Of a stretch of DNA of 64,000 nt, positions 26,959 through 36,002 are shown piece after piece (within the stretch, counting starts at the first letter, position 1; each line of letters starts with the position of its first letter). Position numbers and translations under genes: made by a program. The stretch covers positions 62,001-126,000 of the forward strand of contig NZ_JACHDA010000005.1 of NCBI RefSeq assembly GCF_014207235.1. The letters are read 5' to 3'. The DNA is from Sphingopyxis sp. JAI128. Its GTDB lineage: Bacteria; Pseudomonadota; Alphaproteobacteria; Sphingomonadales; Sphingomonadaceae. A model generated the notes under the pieces. That model had not been told where the DNA came from. It searched no databases and was given only the letters and a program-made list of their open reading frames with translations.

Positions 26959-27677
26959 TTGGTGTCGGGGCTGACCGACCGGAGCACCGCGCCCTTCTCG
27001 TCGAGGAAGTCGATCGACGCCTTGCCGTCGGGCGTGACCTTCATCATGATACGCGGACGCCCCATCGCGTCGCTGAGCATCACCGCCGACTCGCGGTCGC
27101 GGGTCTTGCCGACGTAGAGCCGCTGGCGGCCGAACGTGCCATCCGCCTGAACCTTCTGCAGCGCGGCGGTCCGCTCCGGGCCTTCGGGCATTTTCGAGAT
27201 GCGCTCGGCGAGACCGAAATCAAGCGCATTGTCGGGCCGGTCGTTTACGACCATGGCCGCCCACCGCCGCCCGCCCTGCTCATTCTGGGTCAGCTGGATC
27301 ACCTGGTCCTGCTCATACTGGTCGAAACTCAGATGCCCGCCGCTCGATATCTTGCCATCGGGTCCCTTCCGGCCGCTGAAGGTCAGGCCGCCGTTCTCGG
27401 AGCCTTCGTCATTGTAGAAGATGATGCCGGCGCCGCGATTGCCTCCCGGATGCGGGCGTTCCTTGCCGTGCATGATGATGCCGGGCGAGCGGCTGGTGTT
27501 CGACACGATCATGCGGATCGTCCCGTCGTCCTCGCGGACGTTGATCCGCTTGACGTCGATCTCGTCGAAGGCGGCCTTGACCGGGGCCGTATCGGCGCCG
27601 GCATTGGTCGCCAGGCCAAATGCGAGCGCGGCGGTCACCACGCCCGAATAGAGGGCGAGCAGCTTGTTGGCATTCAT
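26955..27677 (-). CDS. secreted hypothetical protein, paralogue of 46747-47472
   Basis: This 240-residue protein has an N-terminal hydrophobic segment (residues 5-28), so it is exported or membrane-anchored. Its body starts AAFDEIDVKRINVREDDGTIRMIVSN and contains GIIFYNDEGSENGGLTFSG and SFDQYEQDQVIQL. It ends in a segment repeating an invariant pattern (ASIDFLDEKGAVLRSV). The family is frequent in proteobacteria but has no known function. A second copy lies at the other end of the locus. It sits in the middle of the amidohydrolase operon with four-base overlaps on both sides, so it should be co-translated with them. Confidence 0.75.
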   Translation of the reverse strand: MNANKLLALYSGVVTAALAFGLATNAGADTAPVKAAFDEIDVKRINVREDDGTIRMIVSNTSRSPGIIMHGKERPHPGGNRGAGIIFYNDEGSENGGLTFSGRKGPDGKISSGGHLSFDQYEQDQVIQLTQNEQGGRRWAAMVVNDRPDNALDFGLAERISKMPEGPERTAALQKVQADGTFGRQRLYVGKTRDRESAVMLSDAMGRPRIMMKVTPDGKASIDFLDEKGAVLRSVSPDTK

Positions 27678-28957
27678 GGCTTGTCTCCATTGGCAGGCGG
27701 CAGGACGCCGGGAAGATAGCGGTCGCGCAGCTCGGTCGCGCGCGATTGCATCGGCTGGGGGACGCCGCGGATCAGAACCGCGATCGGCCGGGACAGCGTG
27801 TCGAGCGGGTCGCCGTCCCAGACCACGACGTCGCCGTCCTTGCCGGGTTCCAGCGAGCCGATACGGTCCGCGAGCCCGAAGATGCGCGCGGGATTGATCG
27901 TGATGGCGGCCAGCCCGGCCCGCCAGTCGAGGCCGTTGGCGACCGCGTTCCCGGCGTTATACCGCATCTCGCGCTCGCGGTGATTTCCATTGCCCTGGAT
28001 CGCGACGGTAACGCCCGCTTCAGCGAGACGCCGCGCATTGGTGAGCGTTGCGCCGAGCGCTTCGAACGACGCCGGCGTATTCTCCACAGGCGTCACGAGC
28101 ACGGGCACGCCCGCCGCGGCGATGTCGGGCGCGACGCGCCAGCCCTCGCTCGCACCTTCGAGAATCAGCTTCAGCCGTTCGCTGCGGGCCATTTCCAGGA
28201 CGTCGCGGATGTCCGACGCGCGGTTGACGCTGACGAGGAGCGGCATCCGCCCCTCGACCACCGGGATCAGCGCCTCGAGGTCGGAGCGCGAAAGCGTGTA
28301 GCTGCGGGTTTCGCCGCGATCATAGGCAGCACGGCGAATCTTATAGTCGCGTACCTCGGCGAAGATCGCGCGGAGCGCGACCAGTTCGGCGGCGCGTGCG
28401 CCACCGGCGCGCTCGGCGCCGGCATCCCCCATTTCGAGTACCATCGCGACCCCGCGCCGCATCAGCATCGGAGTCCCATCGAGCACGACCGCCGCTGCCT
28501 GGCCGGCGAACAGCAGTTCGCGGCCCGGCCTGTCGTTATAGGCCGGTGTCGCGATGGCGCGGGTGATCCCGCCCAAGCGCGCGACGGGGATGAGCATGGA
28601 ATCGGGGTTGAGGCCATAGCCGGCATCGAAGGCCGCGCTCAGGCCCGGCGCGCCGCTTCCGCGGTCGTCGGTGGCCTCGACGGTGCGCACCTCGATCAGC
28701 CCGAGCGCCGTGCCCGATGCCACGAGCCCGGGGGTGACCACCTTGCCGGTCGCGTCGATGATCCTGGCGTCGGGCGGAACGGCGACATTCGCACCGACGG
28801 CGACGATCCGGCCGTCGCGAACGAGAACCGTTCCCTTCGCGATGTCGCCGCCCCCGGCCACGGTGACGACGCGGCCACCCGTGATCGCCACGGTCTCGGC
28901 GCCGGCCGGCGCCCCGAGGGCGCATGCAAGCAGCGCGGCTACGAACGCGCGGATCAT
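27674..28957 (-). CDS. amidohydrolase-like protein lacking the HxH metal motif
   Basis: This 427-residue secreted protein (signal MIRAFVAALLACALGAPAGA) is clearly paralogous to 24290-25555 along its length; both have the AFDAGYGLNPDS/GFDLSLGLNPDS, AMVLEMG and NPARIFG stretches. The metal motif is again missing: VASGTALG (residues 79-86) replaces DAHSHLG. It overlaps the upstream intact amidohydrolase by ATGA. The recurrence of this pairing argues for a functional partnership, not decay. Possibly a heteromeric enzyme subunit or a binding protein. Confidence 0.8.
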   Translation of the reverse strand: MIRAFVAALLACALGAPAGAETVAITGGRVVTVAGGGDIAKGTVLVRDGRIVAVGANVAVPPDARIIDATGKVVTPGLVASGTALGLIEVRTVEATDDRGSGAPGLSAAFDAGYGLNPDSMLIPVARLGGITRAIATPAYNDRPGRELLFAGQAAAVVLDGTPMLMRRGVAMVLEMGDAGAERAGGARAAELVALRAIFAEVRDYKIRRAAYDRGETRSYTLSRSDLEALIPVVEGRMPLLVSVNRASDIRDVLEMARSERLKLILEGASEGWRVAPDIAAAGVPVLVTPVENTPASFEALGATLTNARRLAEAGVTVAIQGNGNHREREMRYNAGNAVANGLDWRAGLAAITINPARIFGLADRIGSLEPGKDGDVVVWDGDPLDTLSRPIAVLIRGVPQPMQSRATELRDRYLPGVLPPANGDKP

Positions 28958-30351
28958 CGGCTGGACTCCTGCCCCGGCTGCCCGAGCAGAAAATCGGACG
29001 GCGCCTGGTAGCGCGGGTCGGCTCGATCCCACACGGGCACGCCGTCGATCCAGACGCGCTCGGCCAGGGCATAGACGCTGAACGGGTCGGCGCTCCACAG
29101 CACGACATCGGCCATCTTGCCGGGTTCGAGTGTCCCGACGCGGTCCGCTATTCCCATCGCCCTGGCAGGATTGGCGGTGATCCATTTGATCGCCTCGCCG
29201 CGCGGGATCGAAAGGCCCGCGTGGTTGGCGGCCGTCATGGCGATCCCCGCCTCCTGGTTCAGACGCTGGATCAGCAGGCCATCGTCCGAGTGGATGATCG
29301 CACAGCCGCCCGCGGCGTCGATCATCGGCGCGTTTTCCTCGAGCCCGTCGAGCGATTCCATTTTCGCGCCCCAGCTGTTTGCCCAAGTCGCGACACAGAT
29401 ATCCTCCTTCGCGAGCAGAGGTGCGATCTTGAAGGCCTCGTTCGCATGATGAAAGGCGCGGATCCGGTATCCGAATTCGCGCGCGACATCGATCATCACG
29501 ACCATCTCGTCGGCGCGATAACAATGATTCTGGACAAGGATTTCGCCTCTCAGTACGCCGGCCAGCGTTTCAAGCTGCAGGTCGCGCCTGGGCGGATCGC
29601 CGGCGCGGCCGTCCTTCTCCCATTTTTCCCATTTGCGCGCATAGTCTGCGGCGTCGATCCACGCCTTGCGATAGCCGGCGACATTGCCCATGCGGGTTGC
29701 GGGCGAGCGCCCCTTGGCACCGTAGACGCGCTTCGGATTCTCGCCGCACGCCATTTTGAGACCGTAAGGCGCATGGGGGAACTTCATGCCCTGCACCGTC
29801 ACCGCTGGTACGTTCTTCAGGGTCACCGACCGGCCGCCGAACAGATTGGCCGACCCAGGCAGGATCATCAGGCTGGTCACCCCTCCGGCGCGCGCGAGCC
29901 GGAATTTCGGATCCTGCGGCCACACCGAATGCTCGGCCCATACCTCGGCGGTATTGGGTGCAACCGCCTCATTGCCGTCGTCGTGCGACGGGGTTGCGGG
30001 CGACGGGTAGACGCCAAGATGCGAATGCGCGTCGATAATCCCGGGCGTCACCCACTTCCCGCGCCCGTCGACCGCGGCATAGCCATCGGGCAAGGCAAGC
30101 TTTGCGCCCACCGCCTCGATGACCCCGGCGCGGACCAGCACGACGGCATCGGGAATCTCGGCCCCCGACCCTGTCAGCACCGTTGCACCGACAATCGCGA
30201 AGGGCGGCGCGGCAGCCGCACGATAGGTACTTGGAAACGGGTCGCCCCCCGCCGCATCGGGCGCCGCAAGCGCGCCCGCGCTGCCGATCAGCAGCGTCGC
30301 TGCGAGGGTCGCGGCCCGGCCGCTGCTCTTGAAATATTCCGTCAGCCCCAT
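28954..30351 (-). CDS. exported amidohydrolase with intact metal site
   Basis: This 465-residue amidohydrolase is the first gene of a five-gene operon. An N-terminal hydrophobic segment (residues 13-30) suggests export. Metal ligands H109 and H111 lie in GIIDAHSHLG, with further His in LVQNHCYR, RAFHHANEA and CAIIHSDD. The start is the ATG after GGGAGG; upstream in-frame sequence is untranslated leader. A GGCGGATTT-N14-CTCGTT promoter motif lies just upstream and leaves a very short leader. Likely a dipeptidase or cyclic-amide hydrolase. Confidence 0.85.
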   Translation of the reverse strand: MGLTEYFKSSGRAATLAATLLIGSAGALAAPDAAGGDPFPSTYRAAAAPPFAIVGATVLTGSGAEIPDAVVLVRAGVIEAVGAKLALPDGYAAVDGRGKWVTPGIIDAHSHLGVYPSPATPSHDDGNEAVAPNTAEVWAEHSVWPQDPKFRLARAGGVTSLMILPGSANLFGGRSVTLKNVPAVTVQGMKFPHAPYGLKMACGENPKRVYGAKGRSPATRMGNVAGYRKAWIDAADYARKWEKWEKDGRAGDPPRRDLQLETLAGVLRGEILVQNHCYRADEMVVMIDVAREFGYRIRAFHHANEAFKIAPLLAKEDICVATWANSWGAKMESLDGLEENAPMIDAAGGCAIIHSDDGLLIQRLNQEAGIAMTAANHAGLSIPRGEAIKWITANPARAMGIADRVGTLEPGKMADVVLWSADPFSVYALAERVWIDGVPVWDRADPRYQAPSDFLLGQPGQESSR

Positions 30352-30368
30352 TTGCTGCCTCCCGCCTG

Positions 30369-30396
30369 AACGAGCGACGGGCGCGGCAAATCCGCC
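30369..30396 (-). promoter_or_regulatory. ECF-type promoter motif before the amidohydrolase operon
   Basis: On the minus strand GGCGGATTT is followed 14 bases later by CTCGTT. The downstream end is 17 bases from the ATG at 30351, consistent with a transcript start just before the ribosome site. It forms an 11-base-arm inverted repeat with the opposite copy. Confidence 0.65.
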
Positions 30397-30421
30397 ATCT
30401 GCTTTTTGACCTCGCCGCGAT

Positions 30422-30449
30422 GGCGGATTTCTCACCGCGGATCATCGTC
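30422..30449 (+). promoter_or_regulatory. ECF-type promoter motif before the aminotransferase/ABC operon
   Basis: GGCGGATTT is followed 14 bases later by ATCGTC, a canonical ECF -10-like CGTC. It points at the aminotransferase start at 30503 and is the divergent mate of the minus-strand copy. Confidence 0.65.
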
Positions 30450-30502
30450 TTCGGCAGGGCGCGCTGCATGTCCGGGCGCAGCATTCGGGGGAGGGGCCAA
30501 TC

Positions 30503-31702
30503 TTGTTCAGTGACAATCGCCTGGCGCGTCGGGCAAGGACGCTGTCGACCCAAATGCCCGCGCCGCATTTTCCGTCGGAGTTCGGCGAGCAGACGATCCT
30601 GTTCGACTCGGGCTTTGCCGCGCCGCAGCTCCTGCCCGACCTTGCCGCGCACGCGGCAAACGCGCTGACCGCGCACCGCGACGAAGTACTGCAATATGCA
30701 TCGGGCCGCGGTCAGCCCTATCTGCGCGAATGGCTGGCCACATGGATGAATTCTGACGGCTGTGCGCTGACGTCCGACCATATCCTGGTCACCAATGGCG
30801 CGAAACAGGGCATCGATCTCGTCTGCCGGCTTCTCCTCGACGAAGGCGACGCGATCGTCGTCACGGCCCCGACGTATTTCACGGCAATCCCGATCTTTCG
30901 ACACCATGGGGCCGAGTTTATCGAGATCGGCCAGGATGCGCACGGCCTTGACGTGGACGCGCTCGCCTCGGCGCTCGACGCCCGGTCGGCAGCCGGCAAG
31001 GCCCCGCCCAAATTCATATATAACATTCCCGAGTTCCATAATCCGACCGGCGCCACCATGTCGGCCGAGCGGCGGGCCGCGCTGGTCGCACTGGCCGAGG
31101 CGCGAGATATTCCGATTCTCGAGGACAGCCCCTACCGCCGCGTGCGTTTCGAAGGACCCGACGAGCCCTTGCTGAAAGCGCTCGATCGCTCGGGCAATAT
31201 CCTCCATCTCGGTACATTCTCGAAGCTCGTGGCGCCCGGGCTGCGGATCGGCTGGGTTGCCGCCGAACCGGCGCTGATCGCGCGGATGATCCAGCTCAAA
31301 TCGGAAGGCGGCTCGTCGCCGCTCATCCAGCGGATCATTTACGACTTCGCTCGTTCCGACGCGTTTCCCGCGCACATCGCCCGCGTCCAGACTGCCTATT
31401 GCGAGCGGCGCGATGCGATCATTGCCGCGGTGAAGCACGAACTGCCCGGTACGCTGATCGCGATACCCGACGGCGGCTATTATGTCTGGCTGACATTACC
31501 CCTGCCGGTGGATGGCGACGTGCTCGCGGCGAAAGCCGGCGAGGCGGGCGTCCACCTCATCGCAGGCAGCCGGTTCTTCGCGGGCAGCGGCGCCGGCGTT
31601 CCGCGCAACCATGTGCGCCTCGCCTTCAGCTTCGCGACCGCGGAGCAGATCGCCGAAGGGGTGGCGCGGCTTGGGGCAGTCTACCGGTCGATGGCCGGTT
31701 GA
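30503..31702 (+). CDS. PLP-dependent aminotransferase (MocR/2-aminoadipate type)
   Basis: This 399-residue fold-type I aminotransferase resembles 2-aminoadipate/aromatic aminotransferases of the class I/II family. Features are YASGRGQPYLREWLA, VTNGAKQGIDLV, EFHNPTGATMS, the ILEDSPYRR loop with PLP Asp, and GTFSKLVAPGLRIGW with the PLP Lys. The start is a TTG after GGAGGGG; ATG 30554 is the alternative. It is the first gene of a tight operon with a polyamine-type ABC importer, which suggests it deaminates the imported compound. It carries an upstream GGCGGATTT motif. Confidence 0.85.
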   Translation: MFSDNRLARRARTLSTQMPAPHFPSEFGEQTILFDSGFAAPQLLPDLAAHAANALTAHRDEVLQYASGRGQPYLREWLATWMNSDGCALTSDHILVTNGAKQGIDLVCRLLLDEGDAIVVTAPTYFTAIPIFRHHGAEFIEIGQDAHGLDVDALASALDARSAAGKAPPKFIYNIPEFHNPTGATMSAERRAALVALAEARDIPILEDSPYRRVRFEGPDEPLLKALDRSGNILHLGTFSKLVAPGLRIGWVAAEPALIARMIQLKSEGGSSPLIQRIIYDFARSDAFPAHIARVQTAYCERRDAIIAAVKHELPGTLIAIPDGGYYVWLTLPLPVDGDVLAAKAGEAGVHLIAGSRFFAGSGAGVPRNHVRLAFSFATAEQIAEGVARLGAVYRSMAG

Positions 31703-32823
31703 TGACGTCGTCCGGCGGGCCTCTTGTCGCGTTCCGCGGCGTCGAGAAGCGCTACAGCGTCGGTGGGCGCGCCGCCGTGGCGGGGCTCGACCTCGAGGTG
31801 GCGCGCGGCGAATTCCTGACGCTCCTCGGGCCGTCGGGTTCGGGCAAGACGACGACCCTGATGATGCTCGCGGGCTTCGAGACCCCGAGCGCGGGCGATA
31901 TCCTGCTCGATGGCCGGTCGCTCGTCGATCGGCCGCCCTACAAGCGCAACATGGGCGTGGTGTTTCAGAACTATGCGCTCTTCCCGCATATGAGCGTCGC
32001 CGGGAATCTCGCCTTTCCGCTGGGGGTCCGCGGGATCAAGGGGGCAGCCGCCAAGGCAAGGGTCGATGCCGCGCTCGCGCTCGTGAAGCTCGACGGGCTC
32101 GGCGGCCGGCGCCCCGATGCCTTGTCGGGCGGCCAGCGGCAACGCGTCGCGCTCGCCCGCGCGCTGATCTTCGAACCCGATCTGGTGCTGATGGACGAGC
32201 CGCTCGGCGCGCTCGACCGTCAGCTTCGCGAGCATCTCCAATCGGAGATAAAGCGCATCCAGCGGGTGCTCGGTCTCACCATTCTCTACGTCACGCACGA
32301 CCAGGACGAAGCGCTGACCCTGTCGGACCGCGTCGCAGTCTTTGCGGAAGGATCGATCCAGCAGATCGGCAGCCCTGCGCAGATTTACGACCGCCCGGCG
32401 AACGCGTTTGTCGCCGGGTTCGTCGGCGAGAACAATCTGCTCGCCGGAACGCTTGTGACGCGTCAGGGCGACGAATGCAGTCTCCGCCTGCGCGGGGGCC
32501 AAATGGTGACCGCGACCGCAACCGGCACTATCGCGCCGGGCGACGACGTCATCGCGGCGGTCCGTCCCGAGCATGTGGGGACCGGGGCCGATCGACCGGC
32601 ACTTTGCAATGCGCTGGATGCCCGCGTCGACGAGCTGGTCTATCGCGGCGACCACAGCCGGATCCGCGTCGGCCTCGAAGGAGGCGGTTCGCTGTTGATC
32701 CGCGCGCCGAGCGCACCCAGCGTTGCGGTCGCCGAGCGGCTGCCGGTCGGCTGGTGCCGCGATCGCTGCTTCGCCTTTCCGGCGACCGGTGTGGCCCTCG
32801 CCTCGACGGACACCGGGGCATGA
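31702..32823 (+). CDS. polyamine-type ABC transporter ATP-binding protein
   Basis: This 373-residue importer ATPase is of the PotA/spermidine-putrescine-iron family. Walker A GPSGSGKT is at residues 43-50, the Q-loop is VVFQNYALFPHM, the signature is LSGGQRQRVALARAL, Walker B is LVLMDEPLGALD and the switch is YVTHDQDEAL. A C-terminal TOBE regulatory domain occupies about residues 240-360. Its ATG overlaps the aminotransferase stop (TGATG), and it overlaps the binding-protein gene by four bases. It energises uptake through the two permeases downstream. Confidence 0.93.
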   Translation: MTSSGGPLVAFRGVEKRYSVGGRAAVAGLDLEVARGEFLTLLGPSGSGKTTTLMMLAGFETPSAGDILLDGRSLVDRPPYKRNMGVVFQNYALFPHMSVAGNLAFPLGVRGIKGAAAKARVDAALALVKLDGLGGRRPDALSGGQRQRVALARALIFEPDLVLMDEPLGALDRQLREHLQSEIKRIQRVLGLTILYVTHDQDEALTLSDRVAVFAEGSIQQIGSPAQIYDRPANAFVAGFVGENNLLAGTLVTRQGDECSLRLRGGQMVTATATGTIAPGDDVIAAVRPEHVGTGADRPALCNALDARVDELVYRGDHSRIRVGLEGGGSLLIRAPSAPSVAVAERLPVGWCRDRCFAFPATGVALASTDTGA

Positions 32824-33869
32824 AGGTCGCGCTTCGCCTGCTGGGTGCGTTGGCCCTGCTTGCCGGATCCGCGTGCGGTTCAGGCTCCGATGTCCGCCCG
32901 CTTACCGTCGTCGGCTGGGGCGGCTCCTCGCAGGACGCGCACAGAAACGCCTATTGGAACAGCTTTACAACCAGCAGCGGGATCCCCTTGCGCGAAGACA
33001 GCTGGCGCGGGGGCGTCGGCGTGATCCGCACCAAGGTCATCGGCGGCGACGCGAGCTGGGACATCGTCCAGGTCGAGACCGAAGACCTCATCCTGGGCTG
33101 CGAGGAAGGGTTGTTCCAGCGCCTCGATTGGGCCGCGCTCGGCGGCCGCGACGCATTCATTCCATCGGCCGTCCATGACTGCGGGGTCGGCGCGATGCTC
33201 TGGTCCTATGTCATCGGCTACGACGGCGATCGTATCAAGGGAGCGGGTCCGCAGAGCTGGGCCGATTTCTGGGACGTGAAGCGCTTCCCGGGCAAGCGCG
33301 GCATGCGCAAGACGCCCAAATATTCGCTCGAGTTCGCGCTGATGGCCGACGGTGTTCCGGCCGGGCAGGTCTATTCCACGCTGCGCACGCCGGCGGGCGT
33401 CGACCGCGCGTTCCGCAAACTCGACGAGATCAAGCCGCATGTGATCTGGTGGTCGTCGATTTCCCAGGTTCCCGACCTGCTTGGCTCGCGGGAGGTCGTG
33501 ATGTCGGTGACCAGCCCCGGCCGCCTGATCGTCGCCAACCGGACCGAAGGCCGCAATTTCAAGCTCGACTGGCACGGCAATATCTACGCCGTCGACTATT
33601 GGGTCATCCTCGCCAACAGCCCGCGCCCCGCCGAGGCGGCGCAGCTGCTGCGCTACATGACGCGCCCCGAGAACCAGGCAAGACTCGCGCGCTATATCCC
33701 GACCGGCCTGACCAGTGTCGAGGCGAACCGCATCGTCGATCCGAAGCTCAAGCAGAATACGCCGAGCGACCCCGCGAACATGACCGATGCGCTGGAGCTC
33801 GATGCCGATTTCTGGGTCGAATATGGCGATCAGCTCACCCAGCGGTTCAATGCCTGGGTCGCGCGCTAA
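32820..33869 (+). CDS. ABC transporter substrate-binding protein, polyamine family
   Basis: This 349-residue periplasmic binding protein (PotD/spermidine-putrescine type, bacterial SBP family 8) has a signal that ends in a Cys at about residue 19 (LLAGSAC), so it is possibly lipid-anchored. It has the family start LTVVGWGGSSQDAHRNAYW, a GGDASWDIVQVETEDLI stretch and the WSYVIGYDGD hinge region. It binds the solute for the cognate permeases; polyamines, opines or small basic peptides are possible. The gene is coupled to its neighbours by overlaps. Confidence 0.88.
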   Translation: MKVALRLLGALALLAGSACGSGSDVRPLTVVGWGGSSQDAHRNAYWNSFTTSSGIPLREDSWRGGVGVIRTKVIGGDASWDIVQVETEDLILGCEEGLFQRLDWAALGGRDAFIPSAVHDCGVGAMLWSYVIGYDGDRIKGAGPQSWADFWDVKRFPGKRGMRKTPKYSLEFALMADGVPAGQVYSTLRTPAGVDRAFRKLDEIKPHVIWWSSISQVPDLLGSREVVMSVTSPGRLIVANRTEGRNFKLDWHGNIYAVDYWVILANSPRPAEAAQLLRYMTRPENQARLARYIPTGLTSVEANRIVDPKLKQNTPSDPANMTDALELDADFWVEYGDQLTQRFNAWVAR

Positions 33870-35046
33870 GTCGGCCGACCCGCGGCGGCGCTGGTGGCCG
33901 TTCGCGCTCGTCGCGCCGCTTCTTATTTTCCTGCTCGCCAGCTTCATCCTGCCGGTGGTGTTGATGTTGTCACGCGCCTTGACCGACCGCGAACTGCAGA
34001 CCGTCTGGCCCGACAGTGCCGCCGCGCTGCGTCACTGGCACGGCAACGGCCTGCCGCCCGATGTCCTTGCGCAGCGGGTTGCACGCGAGATGGTGGCCGC
34101 CCGCCGGAACGGAACGCTCAATCGCGTCGCCAATCGCCTCAACTATGACATGGTGGGGTCGCGCACCCTGCTTTACGGGACCGCCGACAAGCTGCTGGCC
34201 GGGGCTCCTGGGAACAGTGTTGCGGCGCTGGCGAGAATCGATCCGCGCTGGGGCCGGCCCGCCATATGGGCGGCGATGCGTCACGCCGACGGACCACTGA
34301 CCAGCCACTATCTGCTCGCGGCGCTCGACCGGCGTCTCGACAAGGACGACCGCATCGTCGGCGTCGCGCCCGAGCAGGCGGTGTTCACCGCCATCTATCT
34401 GCGGACGTTCAAGATCAGCGCGCTCGTCGCGCTGTTCTGTATCATCCTCGGCTATCCGGTCGCCTATCTGCTCGCATCGCTTCCCGAGCGCCGAGCCAAT
34501 CCGCTGCTCATCCTCGTGCTCCTCCCCTTCTGGACCTCCGCACTCGTCCGCACGGCTGCCTGGGCCGTGCTTCTGCAGACCGACGGGGTGATCAACTCGC
34601 TGCTGCAGGCGATCGGCCTGCTCGATGCGCCGGTGCAGCTCATCTACAACCGGCTGGGGGTCTATATCGCGATGACGCACGTGCTGCTGCCGTTCTTCAT
34701 TTTGCCGCTCTACGGCGTGATGAAGGGTATCTCGCCGGTCGCGATGCGCGCGGCAAGCTCGCTCGGCGCCTCGCCGCTCCGTGCTTTCCTCAGGATCTAC
34801 CTGCCGCAAACGCTGCCCGGTGTCGCTGCGGGAGCGATCATCGTCTTCACGCTTGCACTCGGCTATTATGTCACGCCCGCGCTTGTGGGCGGTGGTGCCG
34901 ACCAGATGATCAGCGCGTCGATCGCCTTCTACACGAACCAGTCGCTCAACTGGGGGATGGCAGCAGCGCTCAGCCTGCTGTTGCTCGCGCCGCTGCTGCT
35001 GATGCTCCTCGCCGGCCGAACCCTCGCCCGGGCGGTGCCGGCATGA
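33850..35046 (+). CDS. ABC transporter permease (PotB-like)
   Basis: This 398-residue inner-membrane permease starts at MPGSRAKSADP and overlaps the binding-protein gene by 20 bases. One N-terminal membrane helix (about residues 15-38) is followed by a periplasmic stretch of some 150 residues. The six-helix binding-protein-dependent transport core then follows, with the EAA-like cytoplasmic loop AMRAASSLGASPLRAFLRIYLPQTLPG. The large periplasmic insertion occurs in some members of the PotB group. It pairs with the permease downstream. Confidence 0.88.
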   Translation: MPGSRAKSADPRRRWWPFALVAPLLIFLLASFILPVVLMLSRALTDRELQTVWPDSAAALRHWHGNGLPPDVLAQRVAREMVAARRNGTLNRVANRLNYDMVGSRTLLYGTADKLLAGAPGNSVAALARIDPRWGRPAIWAAMRHADGPLTSHYLLAALDRRLDKDDRIVGVAPEQAVFTAIYLRTFKISALVALFCIILGYPVAYLLASLPERRANPLLILVLLPFWTSALVRTAAWAVLLQTDGVINSLLQAIGLLDAPVQLIYNRLGVYIAMTHVLLPFFILPLYGVMKGISPVAMRAASSLGASPLRAFLRIYLPQTLPGVAAGAIIVFTLALGYYVTPALVGGGADQMISASIAFYTNQSLNWGMAAALSLLLLAPLLLMLLAGRTLARAVPA

Positions 35047-35882
35047 GCAGCCACCGATCACGACCCGAGCGGATCGGCAGGGTGTTGCTGATCCTGTTCT
35101 GCGCTCTCGTGTTCGCCTTTCTGGTCCTGCCGATCCTGGCGGTCATCCCGCTGTCCTTCAACCCGGGGAGCTTTCTGGTTTTTCCGCACGATGCGGTCTC
35201 GCTCCGCTGGTACCGGGTGCTTGCCGGGTCGCCGCAGTGGACGCACGCTTTCGGCAACAGCCTGAAGATCGCCGCGGCGACGACGCTGATCGCCACGCCG
35301 CTCGGGACACTCGCCGCGATCGGGCTCGCCGCGATGCGCTCGCGTGCCAAGGTGCCGATCGTGGCGATCATAACGGCGCCGCTCGCCGTGCCGGTCGTCG
35401 TCGTCGCGATCGCCTTCTACTTCCTTTTCGCACCGCTGGGGCTGGTGAACGGACCGGCCGGGCTGATCGTCGCGCATAGCGCGCTGGCCCTGCCCTTCGT
35501 CGTGATCGTCGTGCATGCGGCGCTCAGCGGCATCGACTTCGAACTGCTGCGCGCCGCGGCGAGTCTCGGGGCGCGGCCGGCAACGGTGCTGGCACGCGTC
35601 CTGGCGCCGCTCATCGCGCCCGGGATCGCAGCCGGCGCGGTATTTGCCTTCATGACCTCGTTCGACGAAGCCACGGTCGCGCTGTTTATCGCAGGACCCG
35701 AGCAGCGCACGCTGCCCATCCAGATGTTCGAAGGGGTACGCGAACAGGTCAGCCCGGCCATCGCGGCGGCGGCGACACTGCTGGTGATCGCCTCGACGCT
35801 GTTGCTCGGCGCTGCCGAACTGTTACGGCGCCGCGGCGAGCGATTGCGGGTGGGGTCCACGGCCGCGCGCAGCGGCGAATAG
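35043..35882 (+). CDS. ABC transporter permease (PotC-like)
   Basis: This 279-residue permease has about six membrane helices and a C-terminal EAA loop, LLRAAASLGARPATVLARVLAPLIAPG, followed by FAFMTSFDEATVALFIAG, typical of PotC-type permeases. The start ATG overlaps the preceding permease stop by four bases. It is the last gene of the aminotransferase-ABC operon and converges on the DUF885 gene 120 bases further on. Confidence 0.9.
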   Translation: MSSHRSRPERIGRVLLILFCALVFAFLVLPILAVIPLSFNPGSFLVFPHDAVSLRWYRVLAGSPQWTHAFGNSLKIAAATTLIATPLGTLAAIGLAAMRSRAKVPIVAIITAPLAVPVVVVAIAFYFLFAPLGLVNGPAGLIVAHSALALPFVVIVVHAALSGIDFELLRAAASLGARPATVLARVLAPLIAPGIAAGAVFAFMTSFDEATVALFIAGPEQRTLPIQMFEGVREQVSPAIAAAATLLVIASTLLLGAAELLRRRGERLRVGSTAARSGE

Positions 35883-36002
35883 CGCAAGAAATGCGCACCG
35901 CCAGCGATCGGCATGCCCGCGCATCACCGCGTTCGGTGCGCTCGCTGCCCGCGGTCCGGCTCGAAGCACGAGTCGTCGGCACCTTTGGCCGTCACGGTCG
36001 GG

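Noticed and set aside
30388..30430. Operator palindrome with 11-base arms
   Set aside because: As above: each arm heads a bipartite motif aimed at a different gene, and the two arms are 21 bases apart, which is long for a dimer operator.
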